Positions 1 to 12,169 of a DNA stretch of 64,000 bases are shown here, one piece after another. Positions within the stretch are counted from its first letter, which is position 1. The number at the start of each line of letters is the position of its first letter. The translations under genes and the position numbers were made by a program. The notes under the pieces were generated by a model. That model was not told where the DNA came from and made no database searches. It saw nothing but the letters and a program-made list of their open reading frames with translations. Origin of the DNA: Pochonia chlamydosporia 170 (taxonomy: Eukaryota > Ascomycota > Sordariomycetes > Hypocreales > Clavicipitaceae); the NCBI RefSeq assembly GCF_001653235.2, contig NC_035793.1, positions 1,178,001 to 1,242,000 on the forward strand, written 5' to 3'.

Positions 1-128
1 GATTTGAGGCCGACAATGGGCGCATTGGCCTTGCTCAACGCATTCCTCGTGTAACTCAACTGCCAACTCAGAGTAAACCTGCACGGCCAGAAATCCAAGA
101 CACACCAGCTCCCCGTCGTTGTATTTGA
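1..128 (+). CDS. C-terminal end of an aspartic-protease-like gene (5' part outside window)
   Basis: Reading from base 3, an open frame enters from the left edge and stops at TGA 126-128. It begins FEADNGRIGLAQ, which resembles the last beta-strand block of A1-family (pepsin/yapsin-like) aspartic proteases, where a 'V-F-D-x-D-N-x-x-I-G-x-A' pattern closes the C-terminal lobe. It is followed by a roughly 30-residue tail rich in Pro, Gln and Arg, such as fungal members carry before a GPI signal or as a free tail. No catalytic DTG motif is in the window, so the family call rests on about a dozen residues. It could also be an unrelated frame that happens to be open to the edge. Confidence 0.45.
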   Translation, partial: FEADNGRIGLAQRIPRVTQLPTQSKPARPEIQDTPAPRRCI

Positions 129-1407
129 GACATGCCGCCGCATGTGTTTGGCAAACTCTCACAAGATCGGACAAGCAGTCTTTCTGCCAGTGTTACAGAG
201 AAAATCATTCCGGACCAACAAGAACGGATGAGACCACATGCGTCTTGCTCGCTTCTCCCACTCTCACTTTTTCCTTGTGCAACATCGTTGTCAATCAAAC
301 CCCGGCCATCTCGGGTAAACTTTCTAGGAGACCGCGGTTGAAACGTGGCAGGTAATTCAACATTGAAACGACTGCGCAAACTCTATCTCTGTTGCACCGT
401 CGGTCCGAGACATTTTCAGTAGTAATTCGCACTGACTTTCACATTACCATTTGGCTCATTTAACCGAAACAACTTGGCAGACTCAGCTCTCCGCTCGGCA
501 ATTCGGCCCTCTCCGGCAAATCATCATCCAAAAAGTTCAACAACGACGTTTTCAGGTACAGAACAGTCTCCAAGCCAGCACAAGGTTTTATCCGCCGCCC
601 CTGTGATATCGGTGGAACATTGCGGACGTACTCCGTAGACTCCACGACGAAAACCGACCTGATGGTAGCGCGCCTCGCCTCCCCATTGCTGGGGTTAGAA
701 ACGGGGGGCATATAACGTCGTGGCCCTGTTCTTATTGCCGTCAGGTTGGGAAGAGAGACCCATTCTACCGGCAAGCCGCCAATGTTAATCTGTTAGCCTG
801 TGAAATGGGGTCACTTATTTTTTGATGTCGGAGGAATACCAGTAATATGGTACCCAATGCTTACTGTGCTGTCCTACATTGTCAGACCGTTGATTTGAGG
901 GCTCTGGATTCACAAGTTCAAGGGTCTGTGTTTGCATGGTCCTGAACATGCCTGGCCCCGATGTCGGGCGTCAGTTTTAAAATTATTTGCGTTGTTTTTT
1001 TGCATCCCCTGCTGTGGACTAATTACCCGGTGTATTGTTGACATGTACAATCTACTTGACCATGTACTGTACTCCAAACATACATTCCAGTAGGCCTTAT
1101 GCCTATACAGTAAAGTCGCGTTTCAATAATACATACTTCTTTCATCTTGCCAAAGGATCCATCTACTTGTTTGAAGGGACACGATACTCCGTAATTGTGG
1201 AAAAGACGGTGAGAGACGCAACTTATTGTCTTCAGCTCAGCTCTTTGTCCAGGTCCCAAGTCCAGCCTTTCTTTTTTCTCGTCAAATGACCTCATTTCGC
1301 CAAGCTTTCATGTACAGCACAGCTGCGGAATATATTATTGCGTAAATGGTGCATGCCATATCGGCAAAACATAGTGGTGTTCGAGCATCGGTACTTGATA
1401 CTCGCGA
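129..1407. other. Intergenic, 1.3 kb, between two convergent 3' ends
   Basis: This stretch separates the stop of the plus-strand protease-like gene from the stop of the minus-strand methyltransferase. Small frames exist on both strands (for example 460-774 minus), but they start at non-ATG codons, show no family motif and overlap each other, so none is called. No RNA gene or long repeat was seen. Confidence 0.5.
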
Positions 1408-4400
1408 TTACATATCCTTTGTAAGCACTGCATTTGATAGATTTGCACACACAAGTCTTCTTCTCTTCCGGGGTATTATGGGCGTCGCAGCAACCAAATC
1501 TGTGACGGCATTGTCGTCGCTATTGGTAGTCCTGCAATCATCATAGTGGTCTCCAATAGAGTGTCGTTTGAGTGACCTGCGTGAATGACTTGTTGTTTCT
1601 GTGGTTGGCGAGCTGGCACAGGTTTCTACCCAGGCATCGCGAATCGATAACCCTAGCGCCAAGGCCACTTCTCGTGCAACACTGTTGCCCACAATTCTGA
1701 ATTGTTCCGCTGGAGTGCCCAAAATGATCTTATCATCTAGAAACCCTTGAGCTCGACGGGCTTCCATGACGGAAAGTCCTCGATTCTCACTCCAGTGTAA
1801 TTGGCGACCATTTTTGTGATCGCCAAGAGTTTGTTTTGTTGTGATGGTTGCCATGAGTTTATTGGGGAACATACGACCAAAAGCGGAAGAATTCACGTAA
1901 ATGGACTCTGTTCTATTCGATGCCAATGTCCCCTTAGTCACGTTGCGAAATACAGACATCTCTGCTGGTGTGAGCGTTGCTTTAGACGCCATGCTCAGAT
2001 TCATACCCCATGGTCGGTTGGGAATTAATGAGAGCCTTACTCGCAACTGCCTGGTTAATCCGGTTGGTAATCGATGGTCAGGGAACGTAATACACGTATC
2101 CGGCTGACCGTCGTACAACTTCACCAGGTCTTGAGTTGCTTGTTGGGCGGTGGCGTGCGGAAACGGGGGTGCCCGTGCCATCTCTATTTTGGCATAAGGA
2201 CTGCCTGTTGAGAGCTGGCCAAAATTCATGGTTCTGGTGTCCATAGGGTATGAGTGCGTTTGATGTAGCCGGTTAGGTAGCTTGACGTTTGGTGCTGCAA
2301 AACTGAGGAAGACTCGTGGCCGTCCTTGTGCTGATCCGTGAGAGGACGAATGTGTCAAGAAGAACTGTGTTTGGTAACCCATACCAACAATTGCACATAT
2401 AAGCTGGCCAAGGACGTCCTGATGTCGATTCGTCTTGTTCTGAACAATGCCAGGAACATTCTCTAGCAGTCCATATTTTGGCCGATATAGATCTACGCAG
2501 GACGCAAAGGCCGCCACAAGCGATTGATTCTTGCGCTGGTGTTCTGTCGTCTTGTCGTTAGTCAGATATGAAAAGCCAGGACACGGACTGCCTCCCGAGA
2601 TGAAGTCTACATGCCCTACAGTAGGCACTGATTTGGAAAAGCTTCCGCCGAATGCTCGCCTTTGCAGATCATCTATAGACCCCAGGAAGGGGCTCATCAA
2701 CTTCGACTGGCTGCAATTAGCCATATACGTATGTACTGCGTTCTTATTGATGTCGTTGGCCCAGCGCATTGTAATTGCGCCTCCTTCTTCCAGTCCCCTT
2801 CCAAAGTTGCCTCCACCGCAAAATAAGTCCAGCCCTCGGAGCTTCGGTGCGGCAACAGTAGGATCGAAGCCTTGGCGTAATGACTGAGGGAAAGTTTCTA
2901 GTGGAATACACTCCCCATTTGGTGATAGACGGTGAGTGATGAAAAAGAAACCTCCGACCCCTTTCCGATCATATGGCGTCGGAATCGTAGTTCCATGCTC
3001 AAAGAAGCGTACATGACATTCTGCGACTATATCATCGACGCTGCACTCAAAAAGTTCACTGCTGTACACCAGCTCATTGCAGGCAAAAGTGGAGGCGGTA
3101 CTGTCGAAATTGTTTCGTCGAATCAGTCTTCGACACCGTAGACGGGTCATTTTACCACTCATGCACATGCTAACGAGTTCGCAGGGTTCAGAAGTCAAGC
3201 TTTCTGTTCGAGATTGGATAAGAACCGTGTCTCCCTGCTGGTAATTCCTGCCGACATGATCCCGAGATGGCGCCATGTGAGAACAAAAGAGGGCAGTGTT
3301 CTGAAGAGCCTCCCACTTCTTTTCTCTGCTGAAGTAGACTTGCCTGCAAAAGAACTCCGACTTTGTTGAGGAGTCCCCTCCGAACTCAACGTTATGAACA
3401 CCAATGACCTCATTGGCTGGGATTTTGTATTTCTCAGAGCAGGAACAATGATCTGACAGGAACAACTCGTTGCTCCATGGGTATTTCATTAAGCCACAAA
3501 GTGTATCAGCGGGTCGATAGTACCACAGTACTTCATAATACATGTTTCTGTCGTCTTTCTTGCAGATCTTCTGGACTAAAGCAAACCATCGATCAACGTC
3601 TGTGAAGCTATTGGGAAGCTCCCTTTTCCAATCCGACCCACAGTCCTCATTATCTCTTCTTGTAGATATTGTATCGCCAGGTTTAACGCTACGTGTGAGC
3701 TGCTCAGTAAAGTTGTCCACAGATGTATCAACAGTTGAAGTTAGGGAGGCTAGTTCGAGGCCATTTTTCCCCGTTACTTTCTTTCTCAGCCCCGTGGTCT
3801 TTGAGCTCATTCGAATACTCTGAAGTCGATCGCCAAATGGCAAGTGTGCAAAGAGTCGATAAATATAGTCGGTGACAATAGTCGACTCATTAGCCGTACC
3901 GTCTGACTCACTTGGATACTTTGTCAAGTCCCAGATTTCTGCCCAGATAACATGATGTCCCAGCTCCTTGTGAGAACACATTGCGTAGAATTCCTTATAA
4001 AGAAATGAAACATTAGCAACAACTGATGTTCGGAAGTCATCTGATGGGTATTGAGCAAGCCAATCTCCTAGCTTGGGAGCATCCTTATGAACTTTGAGAA
4101 GCCAGTGTTTAAAATCGCCCCGAAAATGCTGTATGGATACCTTTGTCCCATTCTGTTTCATAGAGTCGAGGAAGTCGACGAAGTGTTTCGCGAGATTGGC
4201 AACCCAGAGAAATGGTGTGTGAAAGCGACGATACTCTCTGGCGGGTACACCAACTTTATAAAAGACATCACTTCCTTCACAGTATTTGGATTGCAGCCAA
4301 ATACTATCCTCCACATTGACGGAAGAAATACCGTATGCTCCCAGTTGAAGTACCTCAAAAGGAACACGCTGCAGAAATACTCTATCCCGTCCATTTGTTA

Positions 4401-4892
4401 GGATGCCATCGAAGAAAAATTCGTTGTAGCCCAGCTTAGTCTTAAGTTGATGTAGGCATCGCATCTCACAGGGATAATTGGCTGCGTCCCGATAAATTGC
4501 AAATTCATCGAGTTTCAGCTCATGAAAGTCAGGCTGGGCAGTAGATTGCGATTGTAATTGCTCAAACTGCGACCTGAAGTATTGCAAAGCGGCTTGTTCA
4601 GACTTCAGAGGCGCTGGCGGGTCGAAGGGTTGAAAACAAGAGCGAGGAGATGATAACTGAAGGTCTGGAATTTCCACCACGACTGGTGAGTTATATGTAT
4701 CTAGAGTCCTCGTTGATGCTGAACTGGCTTGCTCGTCGTCTGACCACTGCGATGAACTTTCTTCCTGATTGCATGTACTGTCGCAACTGTAGATAGATTG
4801 ACTACATTGGCTTCCACTGTCAAAGCGATGAGGCTGAGAAGGACGTCTGTGTTAGCCAGATCCGAATTCATAGGGCATGTAGAACTAACCAT
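1408..4892 (-). CDS. dim-2: DIM-2-type cytosine-5 DNA methyltransferase
   Basis: The product transfers methyl groups from SAM to cytosine in DNA. In Neurospora, DIM-2 is the enzyme responsible for all known cytosine methylation, acting at H3K9me3 heterochromatin through HP1. The model gives 1142 aa. A BAH-like domain sits near residues 430-600 (YYEVLWYYRPADT block). The catalytic domain follows: motif I DLFCGGGNFGRG near 670, motif IV GGSPCPGFS with nucleophile Cys about 752, ENVPG about 792, and a QG...GNSVA block near the C terminus. The large frame begins at a GTG (4680), so the start was extended: the same frame stays open upstream without any ATG to 4836, where a CTCAG acceptor lies. A donor GTTAGT at 4889 directly follows ATG 4892-4890, giving an intron 4889-4834 (56 nt, branch GCTAAC). 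Exon 1 then codes only Met. The domain call is firm; the first exon is inferred. The masc1/RID family is shorter and lacks this N-terminal region. Confidence 0.88.
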
Positions 4893-6303
4893 TCTTGTAG
4901 TAATTAGTTGACTTTGCGTTAACGATCCGTAAAATCCAAGAAAAGCAGTGCTAGAATTCACAACGAGAGGGACTGCGTGCGGGAGAAAGAAACAAACGAA
5001 AACAGTAAGGGCTCATTGACGAAGGAGGATGAGTGAGAGACAAGTGAATATACACAACCACATGATATTCCATGGTTACCCCACCCAACGAAGCAGCTTA
5101 AGCGAGAAAGTTCTGTTCAATGAAACAGGGATTTCTTCAGAGAGGGAGTAATTGTGAGCCGGATCACATTGCGCGAGAGTTGGCTTGTATACTCATTTCG
5201 GACACATCAGATACGAAGTATTGGTAGGTACTTAGATCTGGCATGCAAGTCGACCTGTCGCAATTTTGTGAAATTCATTGTGAGAATGGCAGAAATCGAG
5301 CAATATGCTTCAGTAAATTTCCCAGTCAAGGTTGAAACATGAAAGAGACATCCAACCATGTCACTGACATGGAATCAAACATTTCTAACATGGAAAAATA
5401 TCAAATGTAAGAATGCAAACAGAAAGGAAATTGACTGCTGAGCGCCATTCTCTGGTCTTTGCCTAGTTCAGGCAGTCGCGGAGAGAAAGAGCGGAGCAGT
5501 TCAATATCTGGTACGGAGTACATGTATGCTCAACCAGACTTGTTCAACGCTCCTTCCGCTCATTGGTGCAGGTCTTAACATAGCCGCCAGAAAGACATGG
5601 AAGGAGCAACCAGCTGTTATGATTGAATGAGTGTTGCGTGGCGCCTGGCGCTCTAATAATAGTTGGCCTCCAGTCCATACATCAAATGTCTGGTGCATTC
5701 AATGTTTCTTCCAGGGTCTGGGTGATCAACAAACATTGAAGTCAACACAAGCCACTTGACAACAGCAGGTGAACAGAGGATGGAGAACACCTTGACATTG
5801 AATATTGGACATTTCCTCACCGCCTGCCCATCGCCACGATGCAAGCCCTGTCACCTCCAGGCTTTTGTGGGCCCCATCAAATGCCATGGCAAAGGTGAGC
5901 AGTCAATTCCACATAAAAGCCCCGCGACATCGGCACTCCCAACAAGCTGTGACGCAGATCTAACTAAACGCAATTGTCAAGCTGAGGGCAATCTTCCTCG
6001 CTGTCCTTCTAGAAATTTCATCCGTGAGTCACCCGCCGAATATCAACCTGCCATAACGGCTCTTCATCGATTTTGGTTTATGGAGTTTATAAATTAACCA
6101 ATTCCAAAGTTCAATTGCTTGCTTTTCTGGTTGCATTCGCCAGCTCCTACCCCGCCAAAAAGTCCTTTCAGTCACGCCGCTTCCACATTTACTTGTACGA
6201 TACATTACTTCCTACTTCCTCCTTTCCCTAGTCCTATCTCTAGGAGTCTTAAGATACCCCTTGCTCGAGCCACCGTCTCTAACAGCTTCAAAACAACAGA
6301 ATC
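4893..6303. promoter_or_regulatory. Divergent promoter region of dim-2 and lys1
   Basis: These 1.4 kb lie between the 5' ends of the minus-strand methyltransferase and the plus-strand saccharopine dehydrogenase. The lys1-proximal 250 bp are pyrimidine-rich, as expected for a fungal core promoter and leader, with a TATA-like TTTATAAAT near 6086 and CCAAT at 6098-6102. No convincing gene was found inside; frames such as 5756-6097 start at TTG and have no motif. Confidence 0.5.
6025..6031. promoter_or_regulatory. Gcn4/CPC1-type site TGAGTCA upstream of lys1
   Basis: A perfect palindromic TGAGTCA lies 273 bp before the lys1 ATG. This is the consensus for Gcn4/CPC1/CpcA, the bZIP activator of amino-acid biosynthesis under starvation (cross-pathway control). 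Its placement ahead of a lysine biosynthetic gene makes function likely, although one 7-bp match in 1.4 kb is not proof. Confidence 0.55.
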
Positions 6304-7528
<1,225 letters not shown>

Positions 7529-7976
7529 GCGGTTTATTTCACGCAATCGGGACTTGGGAGTGTGCATCAAGACGTGATACCAGGAAAGAAGAGAGCCACA
7601 TGAGAAATGAGACATATGAGGAAAATTGTGTGTGATATAGGATACAAAGAAAGCGGACTGGGAACTTAAGACATCTCTGGTTCTGGCCGGGTTGGCCTGA
7701 ACTGAGGACAATTACTCGAGTCGGTGTAGGAATATAGACTCTATAGAAAATAAAATTGTGGCACAAGGACTACGTTTTTATCAATAAAATTGTGATTGAG
7801 CATCCCACAGACGCTTGACCTATATACGACTCTCAAAGTCCCCCGACAGCCTTAAATACCTGCTATCCGGGTCCCACGTAACTTGTTTATTCCTTGTCAA
7901 GATTCAATGTTCCCAGCGCTAAACACCCCATGAGATCATAACTTCATAACACATTATATACGCCACAAGCCATCCC
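7529..7976. other. Convergent 3' intergenic region with polyadenylation signals
   Basis: lys1 (plus) and sld2 (minus) end facing each other here. On the plus strand the 12-mer AATAAAATTGTG occurs twice, at 7749-7760 and 7783-7794. The AATAAA core fits fungal poly(A) signals, so these may be alternative 3' ends of lys1. No gene is supported; the ORFs on the minus strand here start at non-ATG codons. Confidence 0.5.
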
Positions 7977-9488
7977 TTATCGACGCCGTCGAAACCGACT
8001 ATTATAACCGGGACCTCCCTTTGCCCCATTATTCCTCAACTTCAGTCTGTGGAAATTTGCATGCGCAAGCTCATTAACCTTCCTGGCCACCTTCTTAACC
8101 GGCCCTTCTTTCTTATCCTTCTTCTTCGGCTTTTCTTCCGATTTAGCAACATCTTCATGTTCAAAATCGCTCCCTGAAGCGACGTCTTCAAAGTCTCCGT
8201 CTGGACCACCAGCAGCTTGTGTCTCTGGAACAATGTCCTCGCCGTCACTACCACTGTCCTGGGAGACCTTTTCTGGCCTCTTCTTCCGGAGGGGCTTGAT
8301 ATTGGATTTCCGTGTAGTTCGCTTCTGCCCCTTCTTCTTGTACACCGGTAAGGGATTACCGCTCTGATCAACGCCATCCTCGACGGGGCTGTCGTACATG
8401 TTTTCGTCATCGAAACCACCTAGCAGTGCTGGTCGTTGGCTATCCTCCACGAGTGCCGGTGCGGGAGGGACCGTAGAAGCAGGCACTTGTCGAGTACCGA
8501 GTGACGGAGACATTGGTCCGGGGATGTTCGCGCCACCACCCTCGGCTTCCCTGAGTGCATCTAAGTCGTCATCGTCGTCGAGCACATCGTCCTCCACTTT
8601 CCTCAGACTGGCTACTATCTCACTTAGACCCCGGACAAGTGGCTTCCGTGGTAGTCGTAGTGGTGCAGGATCTGCAAACATGGCATTCTCGTCAACCACA
8701 GGGAGGGAATGCCGTTTCAGAAACGCAGGAGTATCGAATTGGAGCTTGGATACGGATGACGGTGTCTTGGCATCTAGACTTCCACGCCGATTCTTAAGTG
8801 GTGTCGCAAACGTATTCAACATGTTCCTCTTGCTTGAGGACATTGGCGTTCTGCCTAATTTCGATATGCTCTCGGGGTCATATGTGCTGGTTCGCTTGCT
8901 GGGTGTTGAAAGGATATTTGCACGGGACCGACTTGGTGTGCCTGGTGGTTTTGATGAGTCCTTCTTTGAGGGCGTGCCTAGCTCTTTTTCAACGAGCAGG
9001 TCGAAGAGGCCGAGGACGCGGCCGTCTCGCTGTGGTGTTGGGCCGAGGGAGGTTACTGGCGCGGGACTGAATAGCTTTCTCGATATTGCGGGAGTGTTCA
9101 TGAGCTCTTCATCGTGATGTCGTTGTTTGGATGGAGTCTCGGCATATTTGGTTCGCTTTAGTGGTGTTTCTGTAGGAACATGGTCTGGTTGTCGCTTTTT
9201 CGGCTTTGGCTCTGGTTTTGCGGGAGGAGGTTGTTTTCCAGAGAGAATGTCCCGGACTTTGTTGTATTCTTTGTATTTCTGGGCTGTGTTCCTCAACTGT
9301 CAGAATCTTGCAATATTTCAAACACTTCTTTTTGTAGAATGCGTACCAATATCAGGATTGTCCTTGATATCTTGCCTGCCGGGTTTACTCCCAGCATGAG
9401 TCTTGGCCCACTCGTTTTCCCATGTTTTCAGGTCTGTTTTCAGGTCTTTGGCTTTCGTTTCGTATCGAGTCTTTGTTTCGTCATCCAT
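7977..9488 (-). CDS. sld2: DNA replication regulator Sld2/Drc1
   Basis: Sld2 is a CDK substrate that, once phosphorylated, binds Dpb11/TopBP1 and helps load GINS and polymerase epsilon at origins. Exons are 9488-9347 and 9283-7977, with intron 9346-9284 (donor GTACGC, branch CTGAC, acceptor CACAG), giving 482 aa. Evidence includes the N-terminal Sld2 block: an MDDET start, a K-x-W-E motif, KPGRQDIKDNPDI, then AQKYKEYNKVRDIL formed exactly across the splice. Many TP/SP sites (TPSKK, TPSR, TPMSS, TPLKN) are candidate CDK sites. There is an acidic middle and a basic C terminus, NFHRLKLRNN...GYNSRFRRRR, typical of fungal Sld2/RecQL4 N-domains. A further upstream ATG in the same frame exists, but MDDET matches the family start. 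The long plus-strand frame 8398-9117 is an antisense shadow. Confidence 0.87.
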
Positions 9489-9908
9489 GATTAATCGATT
9501 GTTGCGCCATGCGGCCAAGCTATGGAAAAGATCAAAGTGTTAGGGGCAGCGAAGCAGTGGGGTTTGCCGTTGGAGCAAGTGCGCGTTGTGAAAACGCGTC
9601 TGGATCCAGTCAAGGTCTGGTGTGCATGTGAAGTCAATTTAGCAGGGAGACGCGACCTTTAGCGCCATCGCCTGCTGGAGCTACAGCGGCCCCCACGTCA
9701 TAGCACGCCAGACAGCTCCATATTCCACAACAGATTCAAATGGCAGGCACGAAAGTCTAGTCCGACTTTCGGCCCCACTTGTGCCGTAAAGACCATCGCC
9801 ACCAGGTATCTTCAAAGCTGACATCCATCTTCAAAACTCGACTTGGAAAATTAAGTGCTCACCGTGACAGCTGGGGTTTCCTCTTCGCAACTCCGCGGGC
9901 ATGCAGCC
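9489..9908. promoter_or_regulatory. Short bidirectional promoter, sld2 / RING ligase
   Basis: Only 420 bp separate the start codons of the divergently transcribed sld2 and the RING-finger gene, so the two must share or interleave promoter elements. The in-frame stretch 9855-9908 upstream of the RING gene begins at GTG and is treated as leader. No specific motif is claimed. Confidence 0.5.
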
Positions 9909-11021
9909 ATGGGGCAAACACAAGACCAAAATGCCGAAGATATCCAGCGGCGTATTCTACAAAACACTCTCGACGAAGTAGCGGCAAGAGAAGAAGACGC
10001 AACGGATTGCTGCGTCATCTGCCTCGACATAATCACAGAGCCATGCGAAGCGCTGCCATGCGGCCACCGCAATTTCGACTACATTTGCGTATCGAACTGG
10101 CTGTTTGGGACTCCGCAGTGTCCGCTCTGCAAAGCCAAAGTTATCAAAGTCGTCCATGGGCCGTCCGACGATCTGATAACAACATTCTTCAACCAAACGC
10201 CCTCAACTGCGAGCAGTAGTACCGCAACAACATCACGACCCGGCGGCAGCATAAATTTCGGACGCCGAGGAAGATACAGGGTTAGGGGGCAACGAAGTGC
10301 GTGGCCTCGAAACGATGCGCGATCAACAGCAGTCTCCAACGTGGTTGCTGCTCGCCGAGATGTGTATCGTCATCAGCGATATTCCAAACACGTTGGGTCC
10401 AACCGCCTCTCCCGCTATCGCGAGTTAACTCCACAAATGTTCTGTACGGATACAGAGCTAGTGTCTCGCGCGAGGATGTGGATTCGGCGAGAACTCCGCG
10501 TGTTTTCGTTTCTCACTCCAGATGAAGACGAAGGAGACGAGATCTCAAGCCGACCTACCCCTTCTTCTCCGAAAACGGCCGTGCAGCACCGTCGCGCTAA
10601 TAATGCCGAATTTCTGCTCGAGTACATTATTGCAATATTAAAGTCAGTGGATATTATGGGAAGCGGCGGCCAGGCAGAAGATATGCTATCCGACTTCCTG
10701 GGACGGGAGAATACAAAGTTATTTTTACACGAGTTGCGTGCTTGGCTACGGAGCCCGTTTACTAAGCTTGAGGACTGGGATAGAGCTGTACAGTATGAGA
10801 CGGACACTGAGAGGGCAGGACGAAGAGGAGATGTTCCTAGGGTCGATGGGCGAGCTGAGGACAGGACTGAACGGGAGCGTGGGGAGACGAATAGACAAGG
10901 TTTCAGGCAAAAGGGGGATTTTTACCGTCCTAGAGGACGGAGGGACATGAGACATGGAGTTGATAGATCGAGAGACGGTGAGCGAAGGAGACGGAGGAGC
11001 GCATCGCCTAGACATGTATAG
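9909..11021 (+). CDS. Topors-like RING-finger E3 ubiquitin ligase
   Basis: This is a single-exon gene of 370 aa starting at MGQTQDQ. The RING lies at residues 34-75: C35-x2-C38, C51-x-H53, C60, C71-x2-C74. The position usually filled by the fifth ligand reads F56-D57, so Asp57 is the likely ligand or the site is atypical. A second conserved block near residues 265-300 (LFLHELRAWLRSPF...DRAVQY) resembles the region after the RING in Topors proteins, which combine ubiquitin and SUMO ligase activity and act in the nucleus. The C terminus is Arg/Ser-rich (RDGERRRRRSASPR), like SR-protein tails, which suggests nuclear speckle or chromatin association. Family function is inferred; the substrate is unknown. 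Confidence 0.75.
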   Translation: MGQTQDQNAEDIQRRILQNTLDEVAAREEDATDCCVICLDIITEPCEALPCGHRNFDYICVSNWLFGTPQCPLCKAKVIKVVHGPSDDLITTFFNQTPSTASSSTATTSRPGGSINFGRRGRYRVRGQRSAWPRNDARSTAVSNVVAARRDVYRHQRYSKHVGSNRLSRYRELTPQMFCTDTELVSRARMWIRRELRVFSFLTPDEDEGDEISSRPTPSSPKTAVQHRRANNAEFLLEYIIAILKSVDIMGSGGQAEDMLSDFLGRENTKLFLHELRAWLRSPFTKLEDWDRAVQYETDTERAGRRGDVPRVDGRAEDRTERERGETNRQGFRQKGDFYRPRGRRDMRHGVDRSRDGERRRRRSASPRHV

Positions 11022-11391
11022 TATGGGTTTTGGGCATGGCGTTTTGGTTAGACATGATACCCCAGAGATTTACTAGACGATGATTTATGAGATATTTCAA
11101 TTTAAAAAAGCCTGGATAATCAATCCATGAACTCCCTTGTCTCTGTTGCTTACTTGATGTTCTGCTACCTCACGGCGGAACTCCGCCCACTAACCGCTCC
11201 ACCTCATCACGACTTACACGCAACGTTTCTAAAAACAGGTTAATCTCCAGGCAGAAGGATTCCTTCAAACTTGCAATTTCCAACCGTCGTAATGAATGTA
11301 AAGCACAAAATTAAGGGTATATAAGACAGCGTTACCACATAATCCCACAGTCATCAAGTCGAAACAAACATCTACAAGTCACCCGCCCACA
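11022..11391. promoter_or_regulatory. Intergenic/promoter of the DsbA-like gene
   Basis: This 370-bp stretch lies between tandem plus-strand genes. It holds the 3' end of the RING gene and the promoter of the thioredoxin-fold gene. TATATAAG at about 11318-11326, roughly 70 bp before the ATG, is a good TATA box. Nothing else is recognised. Confidence 0.45.
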
Positions 11392-12105
11392 ATGACCACC
11401 TTCAACATCACCATCATCTCAGACACCGTCTGCCCCTTCTGCTACCTCGGCCGCGCCCGCCTCTCCCGCGCCATAGCCCTCTACCGAAAGACGGTCCCTC
11501 AAGGATCCTCATCAACATTCAACATCACCTGGCACGCCTACCGTCTGGACCTCAACCCCCCCACCTCGTCCATCCTCGTGACAGACGTGGCGGCCAAGAA
11601 ATTCGGCGCAGATAGGCTCGTTGCGAAGCGGGAGCGGATGAAGCAGCTCGGTGCGCAGGAGGGCTTTAATTTCACGTTTAACGGACGGATCGGGAATACG
11701 CGGGACTCGCATCGTGTGATTCAGCTAGGGAGGACGAAGGGGGCGGAGGTGGAGGATCGTGTGGCGATGGCTGTGATGGGGATGTTTTTTGAAGAGGACG
11801 GTGATATTACGAGTTGGGATGATTTGGGGAGGGCGGCGGAGAGGGCGGGCATTGCGGCATGGGAGACGAGGGCTTGGTTGGAGGGGGAGGGGGGTGGTGA
11901 GGTTGTTGATAGGGAGGTTGAGGAGGCGTATGCGAGGGGATTCAAGGGTGTGCCGACGTTTGTTATCAATGAGAAGTATGTGGTTGATGGGGCGGCGGAT
12001 GTGTCTGATTTTTTGGAGCAGTTTGTGCTGGCGAGGGATGAGAGTGCAGAGATTGGTGATTCGGGCTCTGGTGATAAGTGTGTTGATGGGGTTTGCGCAG
12101 TGTAA
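11392..12105 (+). CDS. DsbA/FrnE-family thioredoxin-fold oxidoreductase
   Basis: This is a single-exon gene of 237 aa. The N terminus ITIISDTVCPFCYLG carries a C-P-F-C redox motif in the position typical of the DsbA/2-hydroxychromene-2-carboxylate isomerase fold. GVPTFVI near residue 187 holds the cis-Pro loop that faces the active site, and FNGRIGNTRDSHR matches the FrnE-type helical insertion. Fungal relatives are cytosolic and annotated as DSBA-like or FrnE-like; they may act in thiol-disulfide exchange or glutathione-linked chemistry. There is no signal peptide. Its stop is only 64 bp from the stop of the convergent spc34 gene. The last third is strikingly rich in GGGGAG-type codons compared with the C-rich first third. 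The substrate is unknown. Confidence 0.8.
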   Translation: MTTFNITIISDTVCPFCYLGRARLSRAIALYRKTVPQGSSSTFNITWHAYRLDLNPPTSSILVTDVAAKKFGADRLVAKRERMKQLGAQEGFNFTFNGRIGNTRDSHRVIQLGRTKGAEVEDRVAMAVMGMFFEEDGDITSWDDLGRAAERAGIAAWETRAWLEGEGGGEVVDREVEEAYARGFKGVPTFVINEKYVVDGAADVSDFLEQFVLARDESAEIGDSGSGDKCVDGVCAV

Positions 12106-12169
12106 TTTGTTGTATTTGTGTGTGCGTGTTACCAGCTGGGTATCGTAGCATCATGACCAAGTGTCGTCG

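Noticed and set aside
4158..4401. Frames on both strands within the methyltransferase gene
   Set aside because: They lie inside the dim-2 coding region and have no motif; shadows.
8398..9117. 239-codon plus-strand frame opposite sld2
   Set aside because: It is antisense to well-supported Sld2 coding sequence and is Ser/Arg-rich only because of the complementary codons.
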